Source: Fibrobacter sp.
Lineage (GTDB): Bacteria > Fibrobacterota > Chitinivibrionia > Chitinivibrionales > Chitinispirillaceae
Assembly (NCBI GenBank): GCA_012513915.1
Contig: JAAZBG010000305.1
Location: 1 to 64,000 of the forward strand
Length of the DNA: 64,000 nucleotides
Direction of reading: 5' to 3'
The notes below the pieces were generated by a model, which did not search any database, was not told where the DNA came from, and saw only the letters and a program-made list of their open reading frames with translations. A program made the translations under genes and the position numbers. How positions within the stretch are numbered: position 1 is the stretch's first letter; each line of letters begins with the position of its first letter. Of the stretch, positions 1 to 7,662 are shown one piece after another.

Positions 1-2
1 AA

Positions 3-110
3 GCCTTCAAAAAATTTAAAACTTTAATTGCGGAATGGACTGATTTAGCAATAGAACACTCGATTACAAAAATCAAAATTGCAAAAGAGGATGGTGAAAA
101 AGTATCTTAG
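3..110 (+). CDS. C-terminal fragment of a protein cut by the left edge
   Basis: An open frame enters from the left edge and gives 35 residues ending in a TAG stop (…IAKEDGEKVS). It is the only frame open across this stretch, so it is probably the tail of a gene that begins outside the window. It is Lys/Glu-rich with no recognisable motif, and the product cannot be named. It could also be chance. Confidence 0.35.
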   Translation, partial: AFKKFKTLIAEWTDLAIEHSITKIKIAKEDGEKVS

Positions 111-184
111 AACTCGGTACTCTTGAGATCATTAATATATATATGAAAACTGTGCTGTTGTAAGTGCTATATTCTATATTTATA

Positions 185-233
185 AAGCTATACGTAGATT
201 TTCGGATTTTTCCGCAGATTGAGTGTATAGCTT
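185..233. other. nested inverted repeat upstream of the helicase gene
   Basis: Nine-base arms AAGCTATAC (185-193) and GTATAGCTT (225-233) enclose an inner CGGA/TCCG stem with a TTTT loop (203-214). It lies about 70 bases ahead of the preferred helicase start and would form a 5' leader stem-loop. Its role is unknown. It lacks a U-tract, so it is not a typical terminator. Confidence 0.4.
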
Positions 234-305
234 AATGCTTTGAAAATATGTTATTTACGTGATCCGTTCTGCATGGTAAAGAGTCACTGTAAGGGAGCCG
301 TCGAT

Positions 306-2225
306 TTGAAATATCAGAATTATGAGCTGGATTTTTTTCAGGAGGAAGCCGTTAAGGCTATTGATCGCGGTGAGTCGCTGATCGTTGCTGCACCAACCGG
401 GTGCGGAAAAACACTGATCGCAGAATACGCAGTTGATGTATCACTGGAAAAGAAAAAACGGGTGATCTACACGGCTCCCATTAAAGCCCTCTCTAATCAG
501 AAGTATCGTGATTTCAGAAAACGTTTCGGCGATGAAATCGTCGGGATACAAACCGGTGATGTCACCATTAATCCCGATGGTACGCTGCTAATCATGACTA
601 CCGAGATTTTCAGAAATCTTATTCTCGAGAATTCATCACGGCTTGCAGATATTTACTATGTGGTATTTGACGAGATACACTATCTTGACGATCCGGAAAG
701 AGGTACGGTTTGGGAGGAGAGTATCATTCTCGCTCCGCGTGAAATCCGCTTTATGTGTTTGAGCGCAACGGTACCCAATATTCATGAGCTTGCCGACTGG
801 ATGGGTTCGGTGCGTGGTACCGAGGTTACGGTTATTGAGGAAAAACATCGTCCTATTCCATTAAAACATGCATTTTACAGTCCGAAATTCGGTATCATGA
901 ATCTGAAATATATCGCAAAAAAGTACAGGCAAAGCGAGAAAGAACGGAAAAAGTTTCTTAGGCGTAAACCATCGTCAAGAAGAATTATTCAGTATGTCCT
1001 TGAGCAGGGGCAGGTACCGATTCTTTATTTCTGCTTTAACCGCAGATCCTGTGAATTTAATGCAGAGCAGCACAGTGCGCTGAATCTGCTTAATGACGAT
1101 GAACGTTTACAGGTACGGAAAATGGTCGATGAACTTGTCGAACTTTACAGCTTGCAAGGGTATGATCGTCTTGCGTATATGAGAAATCTCTGGGAAAGCG
1201 GCTGCGCGTTTCATCATGCGGGTATTCTTCCTGCTGCAAAAGAGATTGTTGAGCGCCTTTTCACTGCCGGGCTTATTAAACTGCTCTTTTGTACAGAAAC
1301 ATTTGCTCTTGGAGTGAATATGCCTGCAAGTGCGGTGGTTTTCGATGAGCTTGAAAAGTTTGACGGGGTCGAATTCAACTACCTGATGACTCGTGAATAT
1401 AATCAGATGGCCGGCCGGGCCGGGCGGCGCGGTATGGATGCTGTTGGTTTTGTTTATTCTCAGGTTATCCCGGAAGCTACCGATGTGCGTCAGCTGGAAC
1501 GATTGTTGTATGGACAAAATGAAAAAATACGCAGTCGTTTCTTTGCGTCATATTCGACGATTCTTAATTTGTATAGTCAGCATGGAGAAGGCGCTTTTGA
1601 AATATTCAGAAAAAGTCTTCACAATTACAAGCATGGTGAATTCACTATGTCAAAAGCATACTGTAAAGAAGAATTGCAGATCGTAAACAGAATTAAATTT
1701 CTTCAGTCAGCAGGGTTTCTTGATGGACAGACGCTTACCGAAAAGGGAAAACTTGCGGCAGCGGTGAGTGGATATGAAATTCAGACTGCGGAACTGTATT
1801 ATTCAAGAGCGTTTGAAGAGTGTACTGCGCAGCAGCTGCCAGTTGTGCTTGCGGCGATTATCACTGAAGAAAGCAGAAGAAATGCACCGCTGACAAATGT
1901 TACACTCAAATTTAATGCAGAAAAAGTGATTCACAAACTGCGTTCAAAGGAAATCAGAGCCGGTATTACCAATTCAATCCGTGAAATGGATTTTTCACTT
2001 GCTGCACCGATTTATGCATGGTCAAATGGATGCAGTTTAAAGGAGCTCGAAAGCTTTGGTGTACCCGAAGGTGACCTGGTGCGTGTTATCCGTATGACAG
2101 TACAGTTGCTTCGTACGCTGCGTGACAAGATTCCCGATACATTCCTCGCAGACCGCTTTCATGAAGCGCTGCTTCTTGTTAACCGTGATGTCGTTGATGC
2201 ACAGGCGCAGCTTGAGGTCGGTTGA
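306..2225 (+). CDS. Ski2-like superfamily 2 DEAD/DEAH-box helicase
   Basis: This is an ATP-dependent RNA or DNA helicase of the Ski2/Mtr4-like branch of superfamily 2. Numbering from the chosen start, visible motifs are Walker A APTGCGKT at about 29-36, the DEIH box at 122-125, SAT (motif III) at 153-155, and the motif VI region QMAGRAGRRGMD, which matches Ski2-type helicases. The C-terminal half would hold the winged-helix and ratchet domains. The frame is open from TTG at 240 and contains ATG at 273, but neither has a ribosome binding site. TTG at 306 follows AAGGGAG at 291-297 and starts right before the family's usual YxLDxFQxEA opening, so it is preferred (639 residues). It stands alone. 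Bacterial members are thought to act in RNA processing or decay; the exact substrate cannot be inferred. Confidence 0.85.
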   Translation: MKYQNYELDFFQEEAVKAIDRGESLIVAAPTGCGKTLIAEYAVDVSLEKKKRVIYTAPIKALSNQKYRDFRKRFGDEIVGIQTGDVTINPDGTLLIMTTEIFRNLILENSSRLADIYYVVFDEIHYLDDPERGTVWEESIILAPREIRFMCLSATVPNIHELADWMGSVRGTEVTVIEEKHRPIPLKHAFYSPKFGIMNLKYIAKKYRQSEKERKKFLRRKPSSRRIIQYVLEQGQVPILYFCFNRRSCEFNAEQHSALNLLNDDERLQVRKMVDELVELYSLQGYDRLAYMRNLWESGCAFHHAGILPAAKEIVERLFTAGLIKLLFCTETFALGVNMPASAVVFDELEKFDGVEFNYLMTREYNQMAGRAGRRGMDAVGFVYSQVIPEATDVRQLERLLYGQNEKIRSRFFASYSTILNLYSQHGEGAFEIFRKSLHNYKHGEFTMSKAYCKEELQIVNRIKFLQSAGFLDGQTLTEKGKLAAAVSGYEIQTAELYYSRAFEECTAQQLPVVLAAIITEESRRNAPLTNVTLKFNAEKVIHKLRSKEIRAGITNSIREMDFSLAAPIYAWSNGCSLKELESFGVPEGDLVRVIRMTVQLLRTLRDKIPDTFLADRFHEALLLVNRDVVDAQAQLEVG

Positions 2226-2784
2226 TTCTTTCACCCGGGTATGTCCAAGAATAAATAGTGAATTGTGCTAATACTATTGGATATACTGGGAATTGGCATT
2301 CCTGGGCTTACCGCTATCATGAATATAATTCATTGCTATTATTGATGTTACAAAGGTAATTGTTAATCCTGTGTTAGCAATGAAGCTGATCCCAAAAAAT
2401 AAGCGCCAGGTATTACTACCTGACGCCTTCCGCTTCACCCAAATTGTCTGCAAGAGGACCTTGCAATGAGGATTATTATGTAGGTACAAGTAAGATACTT
2501 GTCTGCAACATGGTAATGCAAGAGCTATTATTAAAAAAAATAATTTTTTTGGGTAGTATTTAAGGTGAACACAGTGATCAACACCGGGATAATCGGGTTA
2601 AAATAACTGACTTTAGTCTCGAATCAAAAAAACAAACGTAAAATTATCTGAAATATTCACTGAGACAATAAATCCCCGTTCCTGTAATTTATTGTGGCGG
2701 ATATCTGATGTTATGAGATACTATGATCAAAGAAGTATATTCCACGTTCTGGATACTTTGGCACAACATAACAAGGAAGCCTGA
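2226..2784. other. intergenic stretch without a supported gene
   Basis: These 559 bases between the helicase and the aldolase hold no credible coding frame. The only structure seen is the hairpin at 2403-2426, oriented as a minus-strand terminator. The last 15 bases carry the aldolase ribosome binding site. Confidence 0.6.
2391..2426 (-). terminator. terminator-like hairpin reading leftwards
   Basis: Arms GCGCCAGGTA (2403-2412) and TACCTGACGC (2417-2426) pair over 10 bases with one G·U. On the minus strand they are followed by a U-rich tract (plus-strand AAAAAAT at 2394-2400). The shape fits an intrinsic terminator for minus-strand transcription, but no minus-strand gene lies nearby, so its client is unknown. 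Confidence 0.35.
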
Positions 2785-3417
2785 ATGACTAATCATGAAA
2801 TAAAAAAGAAGATTGTTCAATATACCCGTCTTGCTCAATCCCGGGGCTATACCGTTGCATCAGAGGGTAATATCAGTGTACGGCTTCCTGATGGCTACGT
2901 GATGATCACCCCGACAAAAATTATCAAGGATTTTATCACCGAGGATGATATTGTTGTTGTTGATATGGATGGCAATCAGGTTGACGGGACAAGGAAAGCG
3001 ACTACAGAGCGTTTTACGCATCTTGCTATTTACAAAAAAAGACACGATATCAACAGTATCGTGCATGCGCATCCTGTCTATACGGTTCTTTCAACCGTCA
3101 TAGGCACAAATCCTTTTGAAAAGATATTTATTTCCGAAGCAGCCATGTTTCTGAAAAAAGTTGCGTTTGCAAAATTTGCGAAGCCATCAACAAAAGAGGG
3201 CGCTGATGCGGTACGGGATGTATGTGGAAACAGTGATGTTATCGTGATCGATCGTCATGGTAGCTTTACATGTGGAAAAGATGTCGAGACCGCTTTTTCG
3301 CTGCTTGAAATCCTGGAAAAGTACTGCAAAATGTACTATATGGCATCGATGAGCGGCAAACCGATCAATTTTATCGATTCGTCAATTGTCGAAGAACTGC
3401 GCAATGTTCTGTATTGA
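2785..3417 (+). CDS. class II aldolase / adducin family protein (fuculose-phosphate aldolase type)
   Basis: This 210-residue protein is full length for the zinc-dependent class II aldolase/adducin family, which includes L-fuculose-1-phosphate aldolase, ribulose-5-phosphate 4-epimerase and methylthioribulose-1-phosphate dehydratase. Zinc ligands are visible as HAHP (His94, His96) and His158 in DRHG, with the catalytic Glu75 in TTERFTH. The SEGNISVR segment at 26-33 is the phosphate-binding N-terminal motif. AAGGAAG at 2773-2779 precedes the ATG by 5 bases. It is cytoplasmic and would cleave or dehydrate a phosphorylated sugar. No sugar-kinase or transporter neighbour specifies the substrate, so naming it fucA would be overreach. 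Confidence 0.85.
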   Translation: MTNHEIKKKIVQYTRLAQSRGYTVASEGNISVRLPDGYVMITPTKIIKDFITEDDIVVVDMDGNQVDGTRKATTERFTHLAIYKKRHDINSIVHAHPVYTVLSTVIGTNPFEKIFISEAAMFLKKVAFAKFAKPSTKEGADAVRDVCGNSDVIVIDRHGSFTCGKDVETAFSLLEILEKYCKMYYMASMSGKPINFIDSSIVEELRNVLY

Positions 3418-3429
3418 CAGGTTTCCCGG

Positions 3430-3636
3430 ATGATGGAAATCTGTCATAGCAGTAAAACAACCTTGGCGGCGGATTATCGTCAGCGGATCAATCGTGTGAT
3501 CGATATAAAACCATATCATCCAGCAGTTGATCGTGTGAAGAACGTTTCTACTCCGTCGTGGTGTTCACATTGGCCGCAATGGTATGAAGAATCAGGTGAT
3601 TTCAATTGGACTGATGAGTTTAATTTTCCCCTTTAA
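3430..3636 (+). CDS. small ORF of unknown function; weak AraC-like N-terminal motif
   Basis: This 68-residue frame starts 12 bases after the aldolase gene and stops 9 bases before a good terminator, so it sits inside the same probable transcript. A stretch at about residues 16-26 (YRQRINRVID) resembles the first helix of AraC-family DNA-binding domains, but the rest does not continue that fold. No ribosome binding site is evident. It may be a real small protein, a decayed regulator fragment, or untranslated 3' sequence. Confidence 0.3.
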   Translation: MMEICHSSKTTLAADYRQRINRVIDIKPYHPAVDRVKNVSTPSWCSHWPQWYEESGDFNWTDEFNFPL

Positions 3637-3645
3637 TAAAATTGG

Positions 3646-3671
3646 TGCGGCTATTCGGGCCGCATTTTTTT
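3646..3671 (+). terminator. rho-independent terminator after the aldolase unit
   Basis: Arms TGCGGC (3646-3651) and GCCGCA (3659-3664) pair perfectly around a 7-base loop and are followed by seven T residues. It ends the transcript carrying the class II aldolase. Confidence 0.75.
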
Positions 3672-3899
3672 GCAGCAATGACTCCACAGAATGTCGCACC
3701 ACAACAGTTGTTGGTTTCAGGCGAGTGGGCGGAAAAAGAAACTGTGCGGCTAACACGTATATAACAATTCTACATGACCATATTATTTACAGATACTACT
3801 GTTCAAATTCCTTTATTTTGAAAATTTAATACAAACATCGAATGGTTAACATTATTTTAGTTAGTCTGATCTATAACTGTTTAATAAAGGAGTGCGGTG

Positions 3900-4607
3900 A
3901 TGGTGCGAAACAAGACATCGTTGTTAAGACGCCTTACATGGTTACTGCTAATAAGTTCATTTGGGGCTATAGCGCAAACATACACAGAAAACACAACTGG
4001 TGTGCATGATGGTTTCAACTATGAATTATGGCTTGATGATCGCATGAATGTCGGTTCTGGAAGTATGACACTTGCCAGTGGCGGGACATTTTCTTGTGAG
4101 TGGGAAAAAGCACAGAATTTTCTCGCCCGTAAAGGGAAAAAATTCAATGAAACTAAGACATTTCGTAAACTTGGTGACATAAAGGTTGAGTATAGTTGTG
4201 AGTATAATCCACAAGGAAACTCCTACATGTGTGTCTATGGATGGACCGTGGATCCCCTGGTTGAGTTTTACATCGTAGAAAATTATGGAACCTGGAGACC
4301 ACCAAACGGCGGTTTTATCGAAACCGTTACAATTGATGGCGAGAGCTATGATATTCACAAAACGACAAGGACTGATCAGCCATCAATTAAAGGTACTGCA
4401 ACATTTGATCAGTACTGGAGTATTTGTAATACACAAAGAACCAGTGGAACCATACCGGTCAGTAAACATTTTAAGGCATGGAAACGTTTGGGATTGAAAA
4501 TGGGTAAGATGAATGAGGTAGCATTTTGTATTGAAGGGTATCAAAGCAGTGGTAAAGCTACAATAACAAAACATATTCTTACTGTTGGTAAAGAGGTATT
4601 AAAATAA
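3900..4607 (+). CDS. secreted endo-1,4-beta-xylanase, glycoside hydrolase family 11
   Basis: This enzyme hydrolyses internal beta-1,4 bonds of xylan outside the cell. It is a single GH11 beta-jelly-roll after a signal peptide with likely cleavage after AIA near residue 25. The GH11 signatures are clear: PLVEFYIVENYGTWRP holds the nucleophile Glu, QPSIKGTATFDQYWS follows, and EGYQSSG holds the acid/base Glu (about 122 and 212 from ATG 3900). ATG at 3900 lies 7 bases after AAGGAG (3887-3892). The GTG three bases upstream is less well spaced. No carbohydrate-binding module and no C-terminal sorting domain follow the catalytic domain, unlike the pectate lyase at 62100, so it probably leaves the cell by a different route. 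It is monocistronic with its own terminator. Confidence 0.93.
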   Translation: MVRNKTSLLRRLTWLLLISSFGAIAQTYTENTTGVHDGFNYELWLDDRMNVGSGSMTLASGGTFSCEWEKAQNFLARKGKKFNETKTFRKLGDIKVEYSCEYNPQGNSYMCVYGWTVDPLVEFYIVENYGTWRPPNGGFIETVTIDGESYDIHKTTRTDQPSIKGTATFDQYWSICNTQRTSGTIPVSKHFKAWKRLGLKMGKMNEVAFCIEGYQSSGKATITKHILTVGKEVLK

Positions 4608-4633
4608 GCAGGCGGCTCAAAAAACATTTAATA

Positions 4634-4682
4634 AAAAGCTACTGATTCACCCAAAATCCGAGAGAATCATGTAGCTTTTCTC
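4634..4682 (+). terminator. terminator after the xylanase gene
   Basis: AAAGCTACTGATTC (from about 4635) pairs with GAATCATGTAGCTTT (to about 4678) with one bulge, around a roughly 15-base loop, and is followed by a T-rich tail. It lies 30 bases after the xylanase stop. Confidence 0.55.
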
Positions 4683-4803
4683 AATTAATATCTTTTGTAT
4701 TAATTCTACATTTGTGAATGTTCCCCTGCAGGCTGCGCAGTCGTTCCTGATAGCATTGTAATCTCCTCTTGTTAAAATTTATATCGTCCTTCCAGGACTC
4801 GGA

Positions 4804-4831
4804 TTGGTTATGTTGTCTTGAATTCTATAAA
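4804..4831 (+). promoter_or_regulatory. possible sigma-70 promoter for the radical SAM gene
   Basis: TTGGTT (4804-4809) and TATAAA (4826-4831) are separated by 16 bases and lie about 60 bases before the radical SAM start. It is read by eye only. Confidence 0.35.
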
Positions 4832-4890
4832 TATTTGATCACGCCGGGATCAGGAAAAAGTCTTAATCAAAAACGCCTCAATAAAAAAAT

Positions 4891-5718
4891 ATGAACATAA
4901 AAATAACTGAGATTAACGCGAGATCAATTATTACAAAATCGAATCTGCCGGATGCCGATTATGTCATTAATCCTTATGTCGGTTGTACGCATGCGTGTGT
5001 TTATTGTTACGCACGGTTTATGCGAAGATTTACCGGACACAATGAACCCTGGGGTTCATTTATTGATGTCAAAATCAATGCAGAAGAATTATTCCCGAGA
5101 AATATGGACAAATATTCTAATAAGTCAGTTTTTTTATCCTCGGTTACTGATCCCTATAATTCTTTAGAAAAAGAGTATAGAATTACCCGGAACATTCTAA
5201 AGAAATTAATCAGCGTCCAGCCTGTGTTGAGCATACAATCAAAATCATCACTGATTACCCGTGATATTGACTTATTAAGAGAGTTTAAGAATTGCAGGGT
5301 TGGTTTGACCATTACAAGTGATACCAATGAAACTGCAAAAATACTTGAACCTGGTGCTTCTGGTATAGATGATCGGCTGACTACACTGAAAATGTTACAT
5401 GAAAACAATATTGATGCCTATGTATTTATCGGGCCAATTCTGCCATATATTACAAACTGGAAAAAAATTATTGACATGACTAAAAAATTTGTCACTATGT
5501 ACATGTTTGAAAATGCCAATCTACATGGCACTATATGGAAAGATGTTAAAAATACAGTCAACAATAATTTTAGTGATCTGTCTCAAAAGTATGATTATTT
5601 TTATGCTCATCGAAATGAATACTGGGATAAAGAGGAATCAGACATAATTACTTACTGTACGGAAAATGACATTAACCATAAGATGTACTTTGATCATAAA
5701 AAGATCAGGAAGAATTAA
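4891..5718 (+). CDS. radical SAM protein, spore photoproduct lyase-like (COG1533/SplB type)
   Basis: The 275-residue protein has the radical SAM cluster motif CxxxCxYC (Cys32, Cys36, Cys39 in GCTHACVYCYARF) near the N-terminus, preceded by NPYVG. This arrangement is typical of the SplB-like group of short radical SAM proteins. The motif SSVTDPYNSLEKEYRITRN and the segment LTITSD are also characteristic of that group. It should bind a [4Fe-4S] cluster and S-adenosylmethionine and start radical chemistry. Most members have no assigned substrate, and true DNA photoproduct repair cannot be claimed. No strong ribosome binding site precedes the ATG. The next gene is map, 63 bases downstream on the same strand. 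Confidence 0.8.
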   Translation: MNIKITEINARSIITKSNLPDADYVINPYVGCTHACVYCYARFMRRFTGHNEPWGSFIDVKINAEELFPRNMDKYSNKSVFLSSVTDPYNSLEKEYRITRNILKKLISVQPVLSIQSKSSLITRDIDLLREFKNCRVGLTITSDTNETAKILEPGASGIDDRLTTLKMLHENNIDAYVFIGPILPYITNWKKIIDMTKKFVTMYMFENANLHGTIWKDVKNTVNNNFSDLSQKYDYFYAHRNEYWDKEESDIITYCTENDINHKMYFDHKKIRKN

Positions 5719-5781
5719 TGCTGATGAGCAATTTTGGACACTTTTTGAAAATCAGAAATTTGTAAAAAGGAAAAAATTACT

Positions 5782-6573
5782 ATGAATATTAAAAATACGG
5801 AACAGATTAAGAGGATGCGGGAGGCAGGCCTTCTATTATGGGAAACGCATCAAATAGCAAAGTCGTTTGTCAATGCAGGTATCTCAACAAAAGAAATTGA
5901 TGCTGAAGTCGATGCATTTATAAAGCAAAAAAATGCGATCCCGCTTTTTAAAGGTGTGCCATGTTCTGTTGCTGGCAAGCCCCCATTTCCTGCCGCAACG
6001 TGTATATCTGTTAATGAACAGGTAGTACATGGAATTCCATCAGATCGTAAGCTGATTACAGGCGATATTATCAGCATAGATATTGGAGTTAAATACAATG
6101 GTTGGAGCGCGGATGCCGCGGTGACATATCCTGTCGGCGCAACAACTGAAGAAATTGGCAAATTGTTGACAGTAACTGAAAACTGTCTGAAAATGGATAT
6201 CGAATTACTAAAAACAAAATCAAAATGGAGTAAAGTTGTAAAGCATTCTTCCAAATTAGTTCATCAGGCTGGTTTTTCAATTGTCGAGGAATTAGTAGGT
6301 CATGCGATAGGGAAAGAACTTTGGGAGCATCCACAGGTACCCAACCACATTCCAGGCCCTAATGATGATTTTAAAATAAGAATAGGTATGGTTTTAGCAA
6401 TTGAACCAATGGTTAACATGGGGGGAAAGGATGTTGTTTTTAAAGATGATGGATGGACGTGCATAACAAGAGATAATCTTCCAAGTGCTCATTTTGAACA
6501 TACCGTAGCAATAACTGAAAATGGACCCGAAGTATTGACATGTGGACCGAATGGTGAAGGATGGGCAATGTAA
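5782..6573 (+). CDS. map: methionine aminopeptidase, type I
   Basis: It removes the initiator methionine from nascent proteins in the cytoplasm. The 263-residue chain has the pita-bread fold and all expected residues: His83 (VVHGIPSD), metal ligands Asp100 and Asp111 (SIDIGVKYNGWSADAAV), His174 (GHAIGKELWEHPQVPN), Glu208 (AIEPM) and Glu239 (FEHTVAI). An AAAAGGA-type ribosome binding site lies about 12 bases upstream of the ATG. In many bacteria map sits between secY/adk and infA in the alpha operon. Here that position (56884-56909) is empty and map lies next to a radical SAM gene. Whether a second map exists elsewhere cannot be seen. Confidence 0.93.
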   Translation: MNIKNTEQIKRMREAGLLLWETHQIAKSFVNAGISTKEIDAEVDAFIKQKNAIPLFKGVPCSVAGKPPFPAATCISVNEQVVHGIPSDRKLITGDIISIDIGVKYNGWSADAAVTYPVGATTEEIGKLLTVTENCLKMDIELLKTKSKWSKVVKHSSKLVHQAGFSIVEELVGHAIGKELWEHPQVPNHIPGPNDDFKIRIGMVLAIEPMVNMGGKDVVFKDDGWTCITRDNLPSAHFEHTVAITENGPEVLTCGPNGEGWAM

Positions 6574-6661
6574 GCCGAAATGTCAATACAAAAGAAATTA
6601 CAGTTTAGCATCAGAATTAACATCAATTACTTAACATGTAAGAATAAAAGCTTTAAGGCAA

Positions 6662-6783
6662 ATGGAAATAAAAATTGTTAAAGCACGTAAAGCTGATAAA
6701 GATATAATAAAAAAATTATCATTCCTGAAGATCGTAAAAGTGATACTCCGAAAACACTTGGTTTTGAATTTTATTCAGAGTAG
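6662..6783 (+). pseudogene. possible remnant of a GNAT acetyltransferase
   Basis: ATG at 6662 opens MEIKIVKARKADKDIIKKL, which looks like the first strand and helix of a GNAT N-acetyltransferase. About 60 bases later a different frame reads PKTLGFEFYSE and stops at 6783, matching the usual GNAT C-terminal 'LGF' ending. Start and end thus survive with the middle missing and the frame changed. This is a pattern judgement on short sequence; chance is possible. Confidence 0.3.
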
Positions 6784-6795
6784 CAGCAACAACCC

Positions 6796-7344
6796 CTAAC
6801 GTCTAATCTCAATATCAATAGTAGCACGAGTAGAATGAGTAGAATGAGGAGCATGTCGCCCGTGATTCGGGTGGCTCGGCTCATTTGTATAAACGGAAAT
6901 TTCAGGATTGTAAACAAGTTCATCAGATAAATTACACGATCTGTCGTTTCGCTTGCTTAACGGTTCCCATCTGGGATAATGAATACCTACAACACAGCCG
7001 TTATCATCAGGGTACGATTCACCGGGGTGCAGTGTTACCCCGGATACATCATACCGTACAGCATATTTACCGGGCCCGTGTTTTTCAAGTGAGACACGGG
7101 CATTGGGAACATAGTAGTTGTCAACTATTGGCCTGGAACCCTTTTCTGTAGTGATATAGTAAAAAAAAGAAAAACCATGCACCGGTCGGGTGCCGGTATT
7201 TTGAATGACTATGCGCGGTTTTGAAATGTTTCGTTCATGAAGCGCCTCTTCTTTTGAATATGCTGTCAGTGAAACTTTAGCATACGTTGCAACTGGAAGT
7301 ATTGTGGTTAATGAAAACAGCGCAAGTAAGAGATAGCGATTCAT
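6796..7344 (-). CDS. small exported protein of unknown function
   Basis: This is a 182-residue protein with a signal peptide (NRYLLLALFSLTTILPVATYA-K, cleavage near residue 22). The mature part has an all-beta look: PRIVIQNTGTRPVHGFSFFY, repeated Tyr/Val strands and a single Cys. The 'I.NTGT.pv' opening recalls beta-sandwich carbohydrate-binding modules such as family 3, but this is not demonstrable from motifs. The tail is His/Ser/Thr-rich (HGRHAPHSTHST). The ATG at 7344 follows GGAGGA by a good spacing; an in-frame start four codons upstream is poorer. It is divergent from the 1387-residue sensor gene and shares its upstream region. Confidence 0.6.
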   Translation of the reverse strand: MNRYLLLALFSLTTILPVATYAKVSLTAYSKEEALHERNISKPRIVIQNTGTRPVHGFSFFYYITTEKGSRPIVDNYYVPNARVSLEKHGPGKYAVRYDVSGVTLHPGESYPDDNGCVVGIHYPRWEPLSKRNDRSCNLSDELVYNPEISVYTNEPSHPNHGRHAPHSTHSTRATIDIEIRR

Positions 7345-7662
7345 GGTTTCCTCCAAAGGTATTTAAAAATATCAAAAATCAAATGCTACGGTATATAGAT
7401 GCATATACAGCGGAAAACCGCTCAAATATAAGATTGGTTTTACCGGCATTCGGTATACGTCCGGAGTGTAAAGATCACCCACCAGTTTCAATTTCCAAAT
7501 CGTCTGAATCTGGTTTCACATTTTGCGTGCGCAGGATTTATATAATATAATCTTTGTCTGTCTACACAGATAAAACCAGTTGTACAAATAAGATTATACA
7601 TTTTTGTATTGTATTAAACTCAACATGCATGCAACTGGAGTGCTCTTCAGGGAGATTTTTAC
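7345..7662. other. divergent intergenic region
   Basis: These 318 bases separate the minus-strand exported protein from the plus-strand sensor gene and should hold both promoters. It is AT-rich (for example TATAATATAATC near 7540-7552), but no pair of promoter boxes stands out. I see no RNA gene. Confidence 0.5.

Noticed and set aside
2476-2511. Minus-strand 11-codon frame (MLQTSILLVPT) ahead of the terminator-like hairpin at 2403-2426, resembling a second branched-chain attenuator
   Set aside because: No biosynthetic gene lies downstream on the minus strand, the promoter match is weak and no alternative antiterminator pairing was found.
3584-3829. Plus-strand frame spanning the terminator at 3646
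   Set aside because: It crosses a strong terminator, lacks a ribosome binding site and has no protein-like pattern.
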